DNA of 64,000 bases from Volvox africanus. Lineage: Eukaryota > Chlorophyta > Chlorophyceae > Chlamydomonadales > Volvocaceae. The notes under the pieces are model-generated. The model was not told where the DNA came from. It was given only the letters and a program-made list of their open reading frames with translations, and made no database searches. The position numbers were made by a program, and so were the translations under genes. Of this stretch, positions 1 to 16,774 are shown piece by piece. Each line of letters begins with the position of its first letter. Position 1 is the stretch's first letter. The stretch lies in NCBI GenBank assembly GCA_030268105.1, contig BSDZ01000013.1:3763001-3827000 (forward strand), written 5' to 3'.

Positions 1-3000
1 ACGCGCAGGAGGACAGAATCGAGGAATTTAATGAAAAGAGCGAACGTGAAAGAGCGCATCCACGATCCATGACTTTCTTTTTATTCACCAGGTTATGTGC
101 ACACAGTCAACATTCAAGTGGTTTATGAGGACCTCCCATCACCGACTTGCGATCCTGTGTCCACTACTATGGGCCTTGGGTGCCGTACGCAGTTGTCGAA
201 CCCGCCACTAATGTCCGCATGCGCGCGCGCACATACACACACACGCGCGTGCGTGCTCACACAGGCGGTTCACCCCACCTGTACACGTCTGCGGCTTTTG
301 AGAGCAACCCGTCCACCAAGAGCTCTAAGCGGGGATAGGAGGGGCGCAGGGGACATCGATTGGTATTTGGAGAATTTGAGAGTCACGCAGATAAATTTTC
401 ATCTGATGACGCAATATATTGACAACACAGCACACGACACGAGAGGGAGGTCTTGAGGTTTGTGTGCGTGCAGGACAGGGCCTTCAGGCGCGTACGTAAT
501 TACACCCACATCTCACCCGCCCTTGAGCTCGGCAATCTGCCGGACGCGCAGTCGGAGCTCGGAGGGAGGGGGGAAGGGAGGAAATGGTATAAGGGAATAC
601 AGGAACGAAGTCGCCGATCACTCTCTTAACTTTCACCATCACGCCGTCCTATTTACGTCACTATTCAGTACTCCCATGCCCAGCCAGCCCCCACCCACCT
701 GGGCACATGTGGGTTATGGTGCCGTATGAGCGTGTCGTGATGGACTCCCCCTGGATCACCCGGCTCAGTCCGAAGTCCGCCACCTTGGAGGAGAAATGCC
801 GCCCGTCGCGGTCGCTAGCGGCGAGGAGCACGTTGTTGCCTGGATAGGGGGATTGCAGCTTCACATGCATCAGTCCGTTGTGTGGGGTGTGGGGTGTAGG
901 TTTGTGAGTGTCGTCCCCCCCCCCCACCCGACCGCACCTGTGAGATCCCCGTGCAGTATGTTCTGGGAGTGCAGGTAGGTCATTGCGGCCGCCACCTCCC
1001 GGGCAGTCAGCACCAGAGCCCTAAAGTCCACTTCGAACAGCGAGTGGCGCTTGCGGAACCAGCCGCGCTCGATGGCGTCCGACAAGCCGCCCTAATGAAC
1101 CGCGGAGGAGGGGCGGGGATGGGATAGGAGGCAGCTGAAGGGCTGAAAGGGCACAGCTGCAACACGCACCAAGCAAGCAAAGATGCTTATGATGCGAGAG
1201 CGGGACGGGAACAAGGTGGGGACAAAGAGGGCGTGCGCGGCACCGCCATTGAAACATTTGACATCTTGCAAACAGCGGAAAGACATATAGATGTAGGCCC
1301 CAGTTGAAACCCTAAGTGGTGAGAGGAGGTCCGCGGAAGGGCAGGGGAACCGATGACCTGGAAGGCTGTAGGGTTTCCAGGACGCGGTAACCGGCAGATC
1401 CGATGGAAGCGAGTTCGGCTTGGAGGGAGGAAGCGACGCGGCAGACAGTGGCCACATAGGTAGGCTGGGAGAAGTGCACGTGGGGATGAGGGGGGAGGGC
1501 TAATACAATTAACCAGCTGGTGCTGATACTGAAGGACCGAGGACTAAACGTGAAGGGGGAAGGGGGGAGCAGAACGTGACAGTAGGGAGGAGGAGAGGGA
1601 AAGGAAAGACGGAGGTACGAATCGGGGTCATGGACGCATTGAGACTAAAGATTCAAAATGCACACTCGCTCTCCTCTCTTCAAAATCGTTTATCTGATAA
1701 ATTTTCATCCTTCAACCTCCGCCGCGCCCCTCCCCTGCCCCCCTCCCTGGGCCTTACATCCTCGGATCCAAGCATGTAGCCCAAACCCTCAAAAGCGGCC
1801 CGAGCCCAACTCCCAACTCCCCCTGGACCCCTGCCACCGTCCGTCCAACCGTACCTTGTTGCAGAACTCCATGACCATCCACGTCTCCAGCATGGTGCGT
1901 CCCTCATTGTCCGCGTCGGTGGCCTGACCCATAGGTCGGGTGCAGTGCTTGTACGTCTGTACGATGTTGGGATGGCTGATCTGAATGGGGCAAACCGAAA
2001 TTTCGAAACGCACCACACACAGACACGAGGAAGTGAAGTCAGGACACGTGGGCGTGTTAATGTAACGATCTGGATCTGATTTGCATCTGGATCCGGATCT
2101 GGATCAGCAAATCGATCGACACGGATCAGCAACAAGGCCAACAGGGATCGGAGGCGTTCCTAGCATCACCCACCATCATCCCAGGGAAGGAAAGGTTTCC
2201 TCCGAAACCCTTTCTTTCCTCACAACGTGCTATGCCACATCACCAACCATATCCCCCGCCCTTTCCTTCAAAGATATCCCCATCGCCCATCTACCCCAAC
2301 ACCAACACCAACCCCTCCAGCACCACCACTTCAAACTCCCCCATCCCCAAACCCAGACCCCTAACGTCGTTTTGTAATGTGTGCTCTTCGACAACACTGC
2401 ACCAAGCTCTTGATTGTTCGCCTCCCCCCTCTCCCCTCCCTCCCTGGTCACCTGGCTCCCCAGCACTGCCTCCAACACCTGCAGCTGATCGTCCATCTGG
2501 ATGGTCTCCAACACTTTGACCGCCACCTGGGCCCCGTTCCACACACCTTAACTCGAGCAGTTGGGAGCGGTTGGCGGTTGGGGAGAGAAGGCGAAAGTGA
2601 AAACTAAATGTAGGGCAACAGATACGCGTGCTGGATGTACAATGCAGGGCGATGAGCCCACAACCCTGTGTGAAGACCCCATGCACAACACACATACATA
2701 CACATCAATGTATAACACACACCAATACACACACGCACTTACCTCTGTAAACCCGCCCGTAGGAGCCCTTCCCCAGCAGCGGCCCCAACTTGACATCGTC
2801 GAAGGGGTCGATCTTGGTGTTGATGATGGTGAAGCCGGGACCGCGCTGTGCAGTGCAGGGTGGTGGGGAGAACGGTGTATATGCAAGGAACGCAGGAAGG
2901 GAAACCAACAGGAATGCGAGGGAGGGGAGGGGAGGGAGTGAATCCCGATAAATGAGACCTGGTAAAAAAACGTCGAGAGAGACAAGCTGTTGTAAATGTA

Positions 3001-6000
3001 GATGCACGGGGAGGGTACAGGACGCTCCCCGTCCCAGACAGAGCATAGAAAGTTCTGGGGCCTTGCTCAATTGCTGTAGTGGAGGTGGTGTTATACGGGT
3101 ACACACCAACCCGGGAGGCAACACAGCAACGGGCGACAAAGCAAGGCCGCTCACAGCTATTGCTTCATGCCACTTGGCACGTGCCCTACCCCTTCGCACC
3201 TGCGACTGAGAAGTGAGCTCGGTGGAGTTGCGGGGGCCCGAGGTCAGTGTGACGAAGTAGTAGAGCGGGCCGCCGGCTGCCGGGGCGGCGGAGAGTATGG
3301 AGGGGATGCCAACCTGCAGGCAGTGTAAGCGGGGGGAGGCATGGAGAGGCATGGAGAGGCATAGAGAGGCATGAAGAGGCATGGAGAGGCGTGGAGAAGA
3401 GGTGGGTAGAGCAAATGAAAGCATGAAGATCAGTTCAAATGGGTTGAACTGATGATGAACGCAGCCCGTAACCCCGCGGCCGAAGACTGGACTCCCAGAC
3501 AAGACAAAGACTATCCAACAACAGAAGAGATCTACCCCCCTCCCCCCTTATCCGTACAAAGTCCCCTCTGTTGGCGTCCATCCGTCCCGCAAAGACTGCC
3601 TTCCGCCCCTCCTCTGCCCGCCTCCCCCCACCCCCCAACCTCGGCCCCGTGGCAATCTCGCCCTCTTTCCCCCTCCCAGCTTCAACTATTTTTCAGCCAC
3701 GAGTCCCTCACCCTTCCCGGCCCCCGAAGCCAGCCCCAAATCCCTTCTCGGCCACCGGAATCCCGTTACAGCCCTAATGCCCTATCCCAGCCCCTTGTTG
3801 AGTGTGTGTGTGTGAAAGTTTCTCACAAATTTCTCGATCTGCCCCGCTCTCACTCATTCCGGCCCCAGTTCCTCACCAGCGGCATATATGAGTCCATGGT
3901 AGAGCTGTGTGCGCACCGAAACTGCAAATTGATGTACCGCCGACCGCCTTCTCCGCCTGTGAGCCCGGCGCAGCTGCTGTCACTGTCGATTCGGCTGCCG
4001 CTCAGGCTGCCTCCCGCGCTAATGGGCCCCGCGGGCGAAGCTGCTGCTGCAGCCGTGTAGCATACAGACAGATTGAAAGACTCCTGCCCCTCAATGGCTG
4101 CATTGTACCGCATACGTGAGGCCTCCGGGGACTCGTCCGATGTCTGTCGGAGCCGCATGTGTGAAGTATGACGCAGGTGTGAGGTATGAAATGGAAGAAA
4201 TCCTTCTTATGCCTTCTTAATGGAAGAGAAATGGAAGAAATCCGAAATAACGGCAATGTAGCAGCTTTCCAGCAGTCTGGCTGAAGGGCACCGAAGCGTC
4301 ACACTTTGCAACCTAACAAGCCCTTTGCGGACCACTTTGCTCTTTCCTCCATTCTCCTATCCCTCCCCTTCCCCCTACTCTCTCCTCAACTCCACACCCC
4401 AACCCAGACACACATACACATACACGGGTGCCTCAACACGGGTGCTTAAACCCGATTGGTAGCGCCTGAGGTCATTCTGCACACATTCTCGCTGCCGCCC
4501 TCACCGCGAATGCCTTCCAGAACGCGTCTCCCGCGAGGCTATCCTTGGGGATGCCGGTGGCCTTCTCCCAGGCCTCGTTGACAAACATGATGGGCCAGGT
4601 GGGCAATGACATGTTCACCAACATGATGCCCTCACTGAGCGGGGGGCGGGGGAGGGGGGAAAGGAGGGGGGAATACGAATGGGAATGCGAGGGCAAACGA
4701 ATGCCTGAACGCATGAACGCACAGGATGCGTGGATGGCATGCGTGAAGTGGGAGAGTGCAGTGCAGTGCAGTGCAGTGCAGTGTTCCAGACGTTGTGGAG
4801 ATGGTTCCAGACATGAAGTGAACTGAAGTGAACTAACGGTGAGATCTCCTCCGTTGCGCGCACGACATGCCCTCTGCCCATCTTTATTCGAACGTTTGGA
4901 TTCGCTAACTCCCAACACACACACACACATACACATACACTCTCTCACACACACACATACATACACGCACACATGCACTCTATCCCTCCAACACGCACTT
5001 GAAGCAATCCAGAGCCCGAATGAGCTGGTTATTCTCCCGGTACAGCTGCTCGCTCTTGGCCTTCTGCGCCTCCAGCAGGATATCCTTCTCGATCTCCCGC
5101 ACCACCATCTCCGCCATGTTGGCCAACATGTTGCAGCTCTCCGCATCAAACGATCGTGGCTTGTTGTCGATAATGCACAAGGATCCCAGTCTCAGCTTGT
5201 TCGTGGCCACCAAGGGGCAGCCCGCGTAGAAGCGGATGTGAGGTGAGCCCAGAACCAGAGGGTTATTGCGAAAGCGGATGTCCTCCAGAGCATTCTCCAC
5301 AACCAGCACCTCAGGGTACTCTGGCAGGAGGGTCCTGGAGGGGGGAGGCCGGCAGGAGGGGGACGTGAGGGCGGAAGGGCAGACCGGCAGGATGAACATC
5401 GGATAATCGGATACATGCGAGGTGGTGGCGGGGGAGCTCCTGGCCTATGGGCTGTGCGGGCTACGCGGCTCGTGCGCTGTGGCGGATGGTTTTGGTGTTG
5501 GTTGGTGGGTGGCGGTAGGTGGTAGGTGGTGGGTGGGTGGTGGTGTTGGTTTTTACAGGTCATGCACGGAGAAGGTATAATATAGTCAGACACATAAGCC
5601 ACGAAGTCTATGGACTGAGTCTGGACTTAGTCCTGGCTACAGATCCTTACGGCCTGATGCCCTCCCCGCACATGCTCCCTCATACTCCCTGTTTCATGGG
5701 TCCAAATCCGTGTCGAGCTGCCCCGCGGGGCAGTTCATCCAGCAACACTAGCCAGACGCATACGCACATGTCCCATTCATAATCCGGGACAGTTCGTTGC
5801 GGACGAATGCTAAGCCGCGTTCGTTCGCCCTCCCCGCGGGCCTCGGGCTTCATAACGTCCTAAGGGGCGGTATACGGCATCACTCAGTTTTAAAACCGCC
5901 AGTTTTAAAACCTGTCTCGCATATGGCATCGGATGATGACAAGGCTCCTCACAAAGCCGCCACTTCATTCCGACCTCCATAGTACGTTGGGACATCCCAC

Positions 6001-7108
6001 CCAAGCCACGTGCGCCTGTTGTACATTCTTACCATGCACAGAACGAGGACTTCCTGTCCGTCTGGCGAACCGGCAAGCCCTGCACTGACTTGAACCACTG
6101 CCGGTCCTTGTCCACCAAAGAAACAAGAGCTATGGGAGTCTGCGGCCGCGGCGGCGGAGCCGGACGTAAAGACAACACTCAGTCAAGGGTGATCCGTAAG
6201 AGGATGGGGGGGGGAGTCGAATAAAATGAATTCTGGTGCTGATACTTGAGGAACGAGGACTAACCGTGAGGGTTGAATGATGGCTGACGAGAGGGCAGGG
6301 GGGGAACGTGCAAATCTTATGGCGCAGGATTGCCGTGGCATTTTGCTGGTATGTGCTTCCTTCGTATCGGAGATAGAAGCGCAAGGTGCGCCGCTATCGA
6401 GCGGGAGGCGGGACTTGGCACAGGGGGATGGCAAAAGGGCACGAGGGATGCGGGCGCGCGGCCGACCGACCGTAGTTTTGGGTCCGGTAACAAATGTGTG
6501 AGCCAACAGGGTTTATGAATTACCTTGAAAACCAGGCAGCACAGGCGCGTGATGTCATCGAACCGTTTCTCGGGTTCCTGCAGAGCAGGGTTTTCAGTTT
6601 GCAGATAGGGTTAAGCCGTGGAAAACCACCGACCGGCGAGTTTGGAGCAAAGCACATTTATCTCGAATGGGGATAATCAGAGCACCAACATCATCTTACC
6701 GTGTCCAGGATGCCCAGTTTGCACAGGAAGCCCATTCGTTCCTCCTCGTTAAGCGGCGGTTCGGCACCTTTATGCTCGGGCTCGTCCTGTCCATTTGATT
6801 CATTTGATGTGGAGATTTTAGCAACCGGAATTGATGAACGTGTTGGGGTTTGCGCCGCCAAGGGCTGCGTGGTCTTTATCTTGTCACTCGAGGTCGTATC
6901 CGCAGGCGCCGCGCCCCCCGTCGTTGGCGAGGTTGGGGCCTGTTGCAGATGCACAGGCACATGCGCAACCGATGAACTTACACTTTATGATCTTTTTATG
7001 CTGGATGCATAACCCCACCAGGCAAAGACCACAACAACTTGTTGGCCGGTTGCTCCCGCTTACGCTGACCTCACGCTTTGCTCTGGCTTTGCTCGAACCG
7101 GAACCCAT
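1..7108 (-). CDS. GAF-PAS-protein kinase, 3' end beyond the window
   Basis: Fourteen phase-consistent exons: 7108-7019, 6939-6700, 6577-6524, 6139-6033, 5334-4999, 4634-4505, 4143-3877, 3313-3200, 2845-2743, 2546-2452, 1980-1855, 1091-938, 839-699 and 324-279, about 667 residues. The protein starts [12 protein letters not shown], an N-myristoylation-type motif, so membrane attachment is likely. A GAF domain follows ([48 protein letters not shown]), then a short coiled coil, then a PAS domain ([21 protein letters not shown]). The kinase domain has the glycine loop [13 protein letters not shown], the VAVK lysine, the catalytic loop HGDLTGNNVLL, the DFG motif KVADFGLSR and the start of the post-activation helix ([16 protein letters not shown]). 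The rest of the C-lobe lies left of position 1. HGDLT replaces HRDLK, making it a non-RD kinase; Asp and Asn are kept. It probably phosphorylates Ser/Thr in response to a signal sensed by GAF or PAS; the ligand is unknown. The exon 5 donor (GTGCGT) is the least certain join. Confidence 0.9.
1516..1556 (+). repeat. Dispersed repeat A, copy 1
   Basis: A 41-base block with the core GACCGAGGACTAAACGTGAA in an intron of the kinase gene. It is similar to blocks at 6233-6290 and 53915-53973. All three lie in introns of minus-strand genes and share the same plus-strand orientation. Confidence 0.55.
3341..3396 (+). repeat. 10-base tandem repeat
   Basis: About five to six copies of ATGGAGAGGC with scattered substitutions, in the kinase-gene intron just left of the exon starting at 3313. 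Confidence 0.8.
6233..6290 (+). repeat. Dispersed repeat A, copy 2
   Basis: The core GAGGAACGAGGACTAACCGT followed by GATGGCTGACG, in the kinase-gene intron between exons 3 and 4. It matches copy 3 at 53915-53973 over about 55 bases with some differences. Confidence 0.55.
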
Positions 7109-7922
7109 ATCTCTTGCTTTACTGCAATTGAACAGTTACTAATCTGGCCACCTCGCGCCCCTGGTCACCGGGCAAGTTATAACTCCCCATTACCCATCAA
7201 ACATCCGGTGAATATGTAATAAACACGTTTGTGATTCACGTTTGGAGTCTCTAAGCCTTACACATGGTCTTGACGTTCAGTACTATGTCATTCGTGCAAT
7301 GTACGGCTCGAAGACGTTTTCATGTATTCTCATTTTTCAGGTGTTTTTGCCCATGTATATATGCTTCTCTTTTTAGGCCACACAATCATGTCTATTACTT
7401 GTCGCATTACGTCTTTAGTTTGCGTAGTAAGTAGTCAGCGTGACAAAGCGACGGGAACGTAGATACCATTAACATTTATATCTATCTCGCATCATTAAGA
7501 TTAAGATTATTAATGGTAAAATGAGACGTCTTAGTCAGATGTAAGCAGCTGGGTCGCATTTCCCTGGATGTACCATGGCGTTTGCAGACCGCCAAGAACC
7601 CGCAGTAACATGTGCATTTCCTGGAGGACGTGCATCAGGTGATTCAAAAAGATCCTCATTAACTCAAAACCACGCCATACTTCTGGGCACGCGGGCACGG
7701 TGCGGGATGTCCTCTATACTCTTAGTCTGTATATCGACCATGCATGCAACCTCTCGTCTAAGTTCGTAAAATTTTCGTTTGCACCCAAATTAACGTCTCG
7801 AAAAGCCTTAAGTCGATTGTCTTTACCCAAATCAATTGCAGACTAAATTGCCACATCAATGTGCGCGCTGCATCCCACCTCTCATCCCAACCTCCCTCCT
7901 TTGGACAAAAACTGTAGGTGGA
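7109..7922. promoter_or_regulatory. Divergent intergenic region
   Basis: About 0.8 kb between the start codon of the GAF-PAS kinase (minus, 7108) and the proposed start of the coiled-coil gene (plus, 7923). It should contain both 5' leaders and promoters. It is visibly more AT-rich than the flanking exons. I see no recognisable promoter motif and no convincing ORF in it. Confidence 0.4.
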
Positions 7923-10438
7923 ATGCTTCCACCCCTTCCCACAAACCCTGGCGCCGCTCAAAAGTCCCTGCAGCAGCCGCAAACGCAGCCCTGGCCTGCA
8001 TCTACTTCAGGTGGCAGGAAACTAGCAGGAGGTCCAGGCGGCCCAGGCTTCGCACCAAACAGCGCACGGATAGCTGGCACAGGCGCTGCAAATAGACCTG
8101 CCGCCAACACAACTCGCTCCGCTGATACTACAAACAGTCATGCTCCGTCCGGCCAGACTGCGTCACCCACCCGTCGCAACGGCAGCGCAGGGGATAACCA
8201 CAACAACGGCTATGGACGAAGCCACAATACCTTTGACGAAGGTAATGATCCGCTGAGAGACGCACAGTGGTTGGCGCGGGCGTCTCAGCCACCTCTACAA
8301 CAGCCACAACAACAGCTTCAGGATGAATTGAGACCCTATGATCCAGATCAATATGATCCAGGGAGGGTGCAAGAACGAGGACTAACAGAACAGTCCACAG
8401 CGGAGGAGCTGTTGACGGAGGAGAACCAGGACGAAGAAGAGCTCCTGGACATGGAGCAGCAACAACAGCAGCAACAGGAGCAGCACGCGCTGCTACAACA
8501 CAACAATCCTTACTTGCAGATCCTGAGCCAGGCTGGCGTTGCAATTGGCGTGGGACCGTACGGGGGGGGTGGCTTGGCGGCCGCCGCCCAGGCAGCTCAC
8601 GAGGTACAGCAAGCCGCACTGCGCAAGCGCGTGCAGCGGGACATCAAGCGCATGCTGGCGCGCAATCGGGCGTACCAGCAACACGTCAAGGGACCGCCAG
8701 CGCTTTCAGCTGAGTCGTTGGCGCAATTGGCGCAGCCCAAGCTGAGGCCGGGATCACAGCCCGATCCCCAGGTGGGGCCTGTCCTAGCCGCAGCCTCGGA
8801 TGTAGTCGGCCTTCAGCAAAACCGAAATGCCAAGCGAAAATAAGAAATGCAATGGACAGGAACGAAAAAACAGTAATGAGAACGTAGTAATGATGGCTTA
8901 GGAAGCAGCTGGACCATGGAAATTGAAGGATGTGTATGTGTGTGCATGTGTGATAGGACTGACCGGCGAAATGGGGCAGGACAGGGAGTGCGGCTGTGCG
9001 AACAGGACGGGATAAAGCTCGGCGGCTGCAAGCGACCTCTTTCGGAATGGACTAGATCAGAGATGCGTGTCGATAAAAGGGAAATCGGGTGATAGCACAA
9101 CGGACACATGACCCTAAGCAAAGCTAACCGGGGTTTAGTGGAAATCCGATTTAGAGTTTGGAAAGGAACCCACTCTCATGGACTTCTCATGCCGCCGTCT
9201 CCACCCCACCTGGTCAACAACTGTCAGGGCTGCCAATCTCGGCCATCACTCCACTCCCTGCGTGCCTACTGACACCCGGACAGGTGGTCGCCAACCTGCC
9301 TGACCCGGTGGAGTGGGCCCGCTGGAAGACAGACCAGCTGGTCATCAGCCGGCTTGCGGAGGAGCGGCGACAGGCAGAGCATGCCGAGGAGAAGCGCCGG
9401 GCGGAGGAACAGCTGGCGGCGTTCAGGCAGCATAAGATGGAGGTGTGCAGACGTGCGATGTTTCGGGGCATTTGAAGTGCGGGTGTGGTTGTGGTGTGGG
9501 AGACACGGTTTTGTGCGTTTTGGGGGTTAGGAGAATAAAACGTGGAGCCAACGCGCCGAATATCCGCCTTTGTTACATGTTTGTAAAGGAAGTCTACTGT
9601 GGCATGTGGCTGTGTTCGGATGGGTATGACGGTCGGGGGCGTGCGGGTTCAAACACCTGGTGATTGCTTCCTCCATCCTATCCCTATCCCTGAGCAGTTG
9701 AAGTTTAGAGGCGTTGGGAAAGGAGTTATGGCGGCAGGCTGTGTTCGGGAAGTTCGTGGAAGGGGCAGACTGTGCGAAATGGACGGCAACGAAAACGAGC
9801 CTTCAGCCTTGCCTCGTCGTGAAGATACGTTTTTTGCTTAATGTGGATACATATATAGATACGACATGTAGTGTCTTGCATACGAATAGCGCGGCTTGTG
9901 CCCCTGCTTCCAATGTACAGTTCTGCTTTCCGTCTCTCTCTGTAGATTATAGATCTGCCCCTCATATCAGAAAGAGAAGCGCCCTCTCCTTCTCCCTCGC
10001 GGTATTACTTCTTTCTTCCTTCTCATTCTCCTCTTATACACGTATCGCTCATCTCAACACTTCCTATCCCCAGGAAGCCACACCTCGCTGCAGCACCTCG
10101 CTGCAACACTTCGCTGTCACACCCTGTATACCGCAACCGCGTTGCCCAACAGCGACATATCATCCTTACACACGTCTCTTGCTAATCGTCCCTGGTGCCA
10201 CCTCTGGACCTCTTCCCTTCTACACAATAACCACGACCAGGCTAAGCAAGCGCAGGCGGAGGCTAAGGCACGCAAAGCTGCGGAGGACGCTGCCTACCGC
10301 GCTAACATGTCGGCCTACCTGAACCACAAGGGCGCGCTGGAATTGGAAGACTTTGTTAAGCGCAAGGAGGAGCAGCGGGAGCGGCTGTCATTGATGCGCA
10401 GTCGACAAGTTAAGGCGCTCTCGGCACACCATTACTGA
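7923..10438 (+). CDS. Gln-rich coiled-coil protein of unknown function
   Basis: Three exons join in phase 0: 7923-8771, 9284-9442 and 10241-10438, giving about 401 residues. The start ATG at 7923 is the first in-frame ATG of the long first exon; an upstream coding exon cannot be excluded because the frame stays open to 7836. The first 280 residues are low-complexity: Gly/Pro/Asn stretches, a Gln/Glu block (MEQQQQQQQEQH) and a basic helix (RKRVQRDIKRMLARNRAY). Exons 2 and 3 encode charged helices (VEWARWKTDQLV, LAEERRQAEHAEEKRRAEEQ, EDFVKRKEEQRERLSL), a likely coiled coil, ending KALSAHHY. There is no signal peptide or membrane segment. I do not recognise the family; a cytoskeletal or ciliary role would be a guess. 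It is head-to-head with the kinase gene. Confidence 0.75.
8369..8386 (+). repeat. Core of dispersed repeat A inside a coding exon
   Basis: The stretch GAACGAGGACTAAC within the first exon of the coiled-coil gene matches the core of dispersed repeat A, found at about 1540, 6255 and 53940. The match covers only about 14 bases and may be chance. Confidence 0.3.
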
Positions 10439-12284
10439 CCGACCACGTGACCAGGGGTGCTAATCAGATGGGCACAGGACCAGTGACAGGTCATTAGCTC
10501 TAGCCTCCTGAGTAATGGGGCCATTATTGCCACGTGTGTGGTCCGGGCCCACTCAGATCCCAAAAGTGTCGGTGGGAGCTGTCGGTGGGAAGCGCTGACA
10601 AGTCCGTGTCCCACATCGTATTACCGTACTAATGACGCAGAAGGTGCAATCGGCAAACTCAATGTCCGATAACAAGTCCGGCTCAAAGCCGACTCTGACT
10701 CCGTTGGCTCTGGTCCGGCTGACGACATGCTGAACTGGCACACTGAGTGAATAGGGCATTTGGCATGTGACTTGCTGTTTGCTTATTGGTGGAGATCTGG
10801 CACGTTCCTGAGGACAGGTTGTGACGAGATAAAGACAGACGAGGACGTGCCTGGGTGGCAGGTATGCTAGTAACAAACAAAAGGCTACCTAATGTGCCGA
10901 GGATATTCGTGATTTTCCCGAAGGGGCCATCCGGTGTGTAGCTGGATGAGATTGGGACCTCATGAGGATAGCAAGATTAGCGGATAGCAGGCCTGCAGGG
11001 CCTTGTATAGTTTGCGCCTCGTAGTCATCACGTGAGGTTGTTGGGGATAAGGCTTTTGCGAGAATGAATTCGATGTCGTGGAAGAAGCTGGAGGTGCTTA
11101 CACTGCGACTTCGAACGAGCCTTGATTGCCCAGAGATAAGTTGGCAGCTCCATTGGCGCCCCGATCGGTATTATTAAATACGGTACGGGACATACCCACA
11201 AACTTTGTGTCCATATGTAAGGGTCTTTTGTAGCTGCAACCTCCCTATTGTTGCTACATCTGTTCCTACATATACGGACTAGTGGACCTTTCACATCCAC
11301 GTTTTCCTATCCGAAAGGCCAACACCACACGCAACATGGTGCGTGAAATCCCAATAACTCGGAGCTACAATTCCTTACATTGGACCCGAAAGCAGGGCCC
11401 CGCCAGCCCAGGCCTGCTGTTTGATAACAAAATTTGTCTTCCTCTCCCCACGCTGCGGCGGCGTAACGCAACCAACTCGTGCAGTACGCCGCTTTTTCGC
11501 CAAGACATCCAGTGCTTATAGCTATATGTTGCGAAAACGTCCGAGCCTCGAAATCCTAAAACAACAGCTCCGGCAGCTAGGAAGGATGCCGCACTGTGAT
11601 ATGCAGCGGGGGCTCACTGGAACGAGACCACGAGCCATCTGCATGCCAGAGCACAGAACTCCACTTGCCGTACCGACTGCCGTCAAACCGCCTTCAAACC
11701 AGGGTCATTCTCAAAACCATCAATGACAGCAGGAGTGGGGGCTATGGACCTACGCACCCTTCCGCCCGATTGGTTCACGCTGTTTTCCACCCGATTAGCC
11801 ATTCTCTTCTCAACTCTCCTTCCACAATTAAAGCAGGTTACGCTGGATGGCTTTGTTGCCAATTCAACATCCATAGGGCTACACGGCGCAGGTCGTCAAC
11901 GTAGTCATGTAGATGTGTCACGCTGATACAGGAGACAACCGTCCCTTTCCCCGTGGCTTTCCAAAAGCCACATCCCCATGAGGTAGCGGACTCGCCCCTC
12001 CTACGCGTGACAGCCGTGTTACACACTGCGACATTACTGCCACCGCTAGGGCAAAGAACTGCCTGTGGTGTTGGCTTCCTAACCTCACCAAGATGGTGCG
12101 CAGCCTACAATTGCCCTGTAGGGTCTCGCTGGCAGCGCCGGCCATCACACACAACAACATTCTCTGACATGATGGCCCAACAATTGCTTCAACTGGACAC
12201 TCGTCGACAATATCACTGCACTCTTCGCACTCACCCCTATGGTTTACAAGGCTCTAAGCTCACCTCACCAGACACATGGGGGCT
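10439..12284. other. Intergenic, no gene seen
   Basis: Between the stop of the coiled-coil gene (10438) and the stop of the GNAT gene (12285, minus); the two genes converge. Short open frames exist on both strands, but none has splice-compatible continuations, domain motifs or coding-like composition. On the minus strand TGTAA, the usual green-algal poly(A) signal, lies at 12248-12244, 37 bases past the GNAT stop. Confidence 0.6.
12244..12248 (-). terminator. Putative poly(A) signal TGTAA for the GNAT gene
   Basis: TTACA on the plus strand reads TGTAA on the minus strand, 37 bases after the GNAT stop codon. TGTAA is the common polyadenylation signal in Chlamydomonas-type algae. The implied 3' UTR would be short, so a later site may be used instead. 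Confidence 0.4.
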
Positions 12285-16329
<4,045 letters not shown>

Positions 16330-16774
16330 GTTTGCTTGAAGCTAAGATGCGTAACACTATCGTGCCCTGAACACTCTATGGCCCCACGCTAATGCCCTGA
16401 GCTGGTGCCCCAGCCTTTTTTTAGATCATACGTAACGATCACCTGGATGCTCGTGTCCCAACTGAGAAAGTTTCCCTAGAAGCTTGTACTTACTATTTTG
16501 GCGCTGAATTTGTCGTATAAATCAATCCTGGCAAACAATTAATCGGATAGCCATGCCAATCCAGAGGCAGTCAGCAAAAGCTGATGCCAAATAACAAGAT
16601 TGTCCCTTTCAATTATCGTATATATGGGTCTATCACTGTATCAGTAGGCGGAGCGTCACGCAAGCGATGATTGTGTCAAGCACTCATAGTTGTTATATGT
16701 GTTTTGTTAAGGATTTAAGACTGGCATGATCCTGCTGAAACTGCATTACTGTAGCTTTTAGACTCGTTTCTGGA
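16330..16774. promoter_or_regulatory. Short divergent intergenic region
   Basis: About 445 bases separate the proposed GNAT start (minus, 16329) from the start of the membrane protein gene (plus, 16775). If both starts are right, this is a compact bidirectional promoter. It is AT-rich; I identify no specific factor sites. Confidence 0.4.

Noticed and set aside
460..560. Possible C-terminal kinase exon on the minus strand (LRVRQIAEL)
   Set aside because: It lies before the real next exon (324-279, [15 protein letters not shown]), so it is in the wrong order for the end of the kinase domain.
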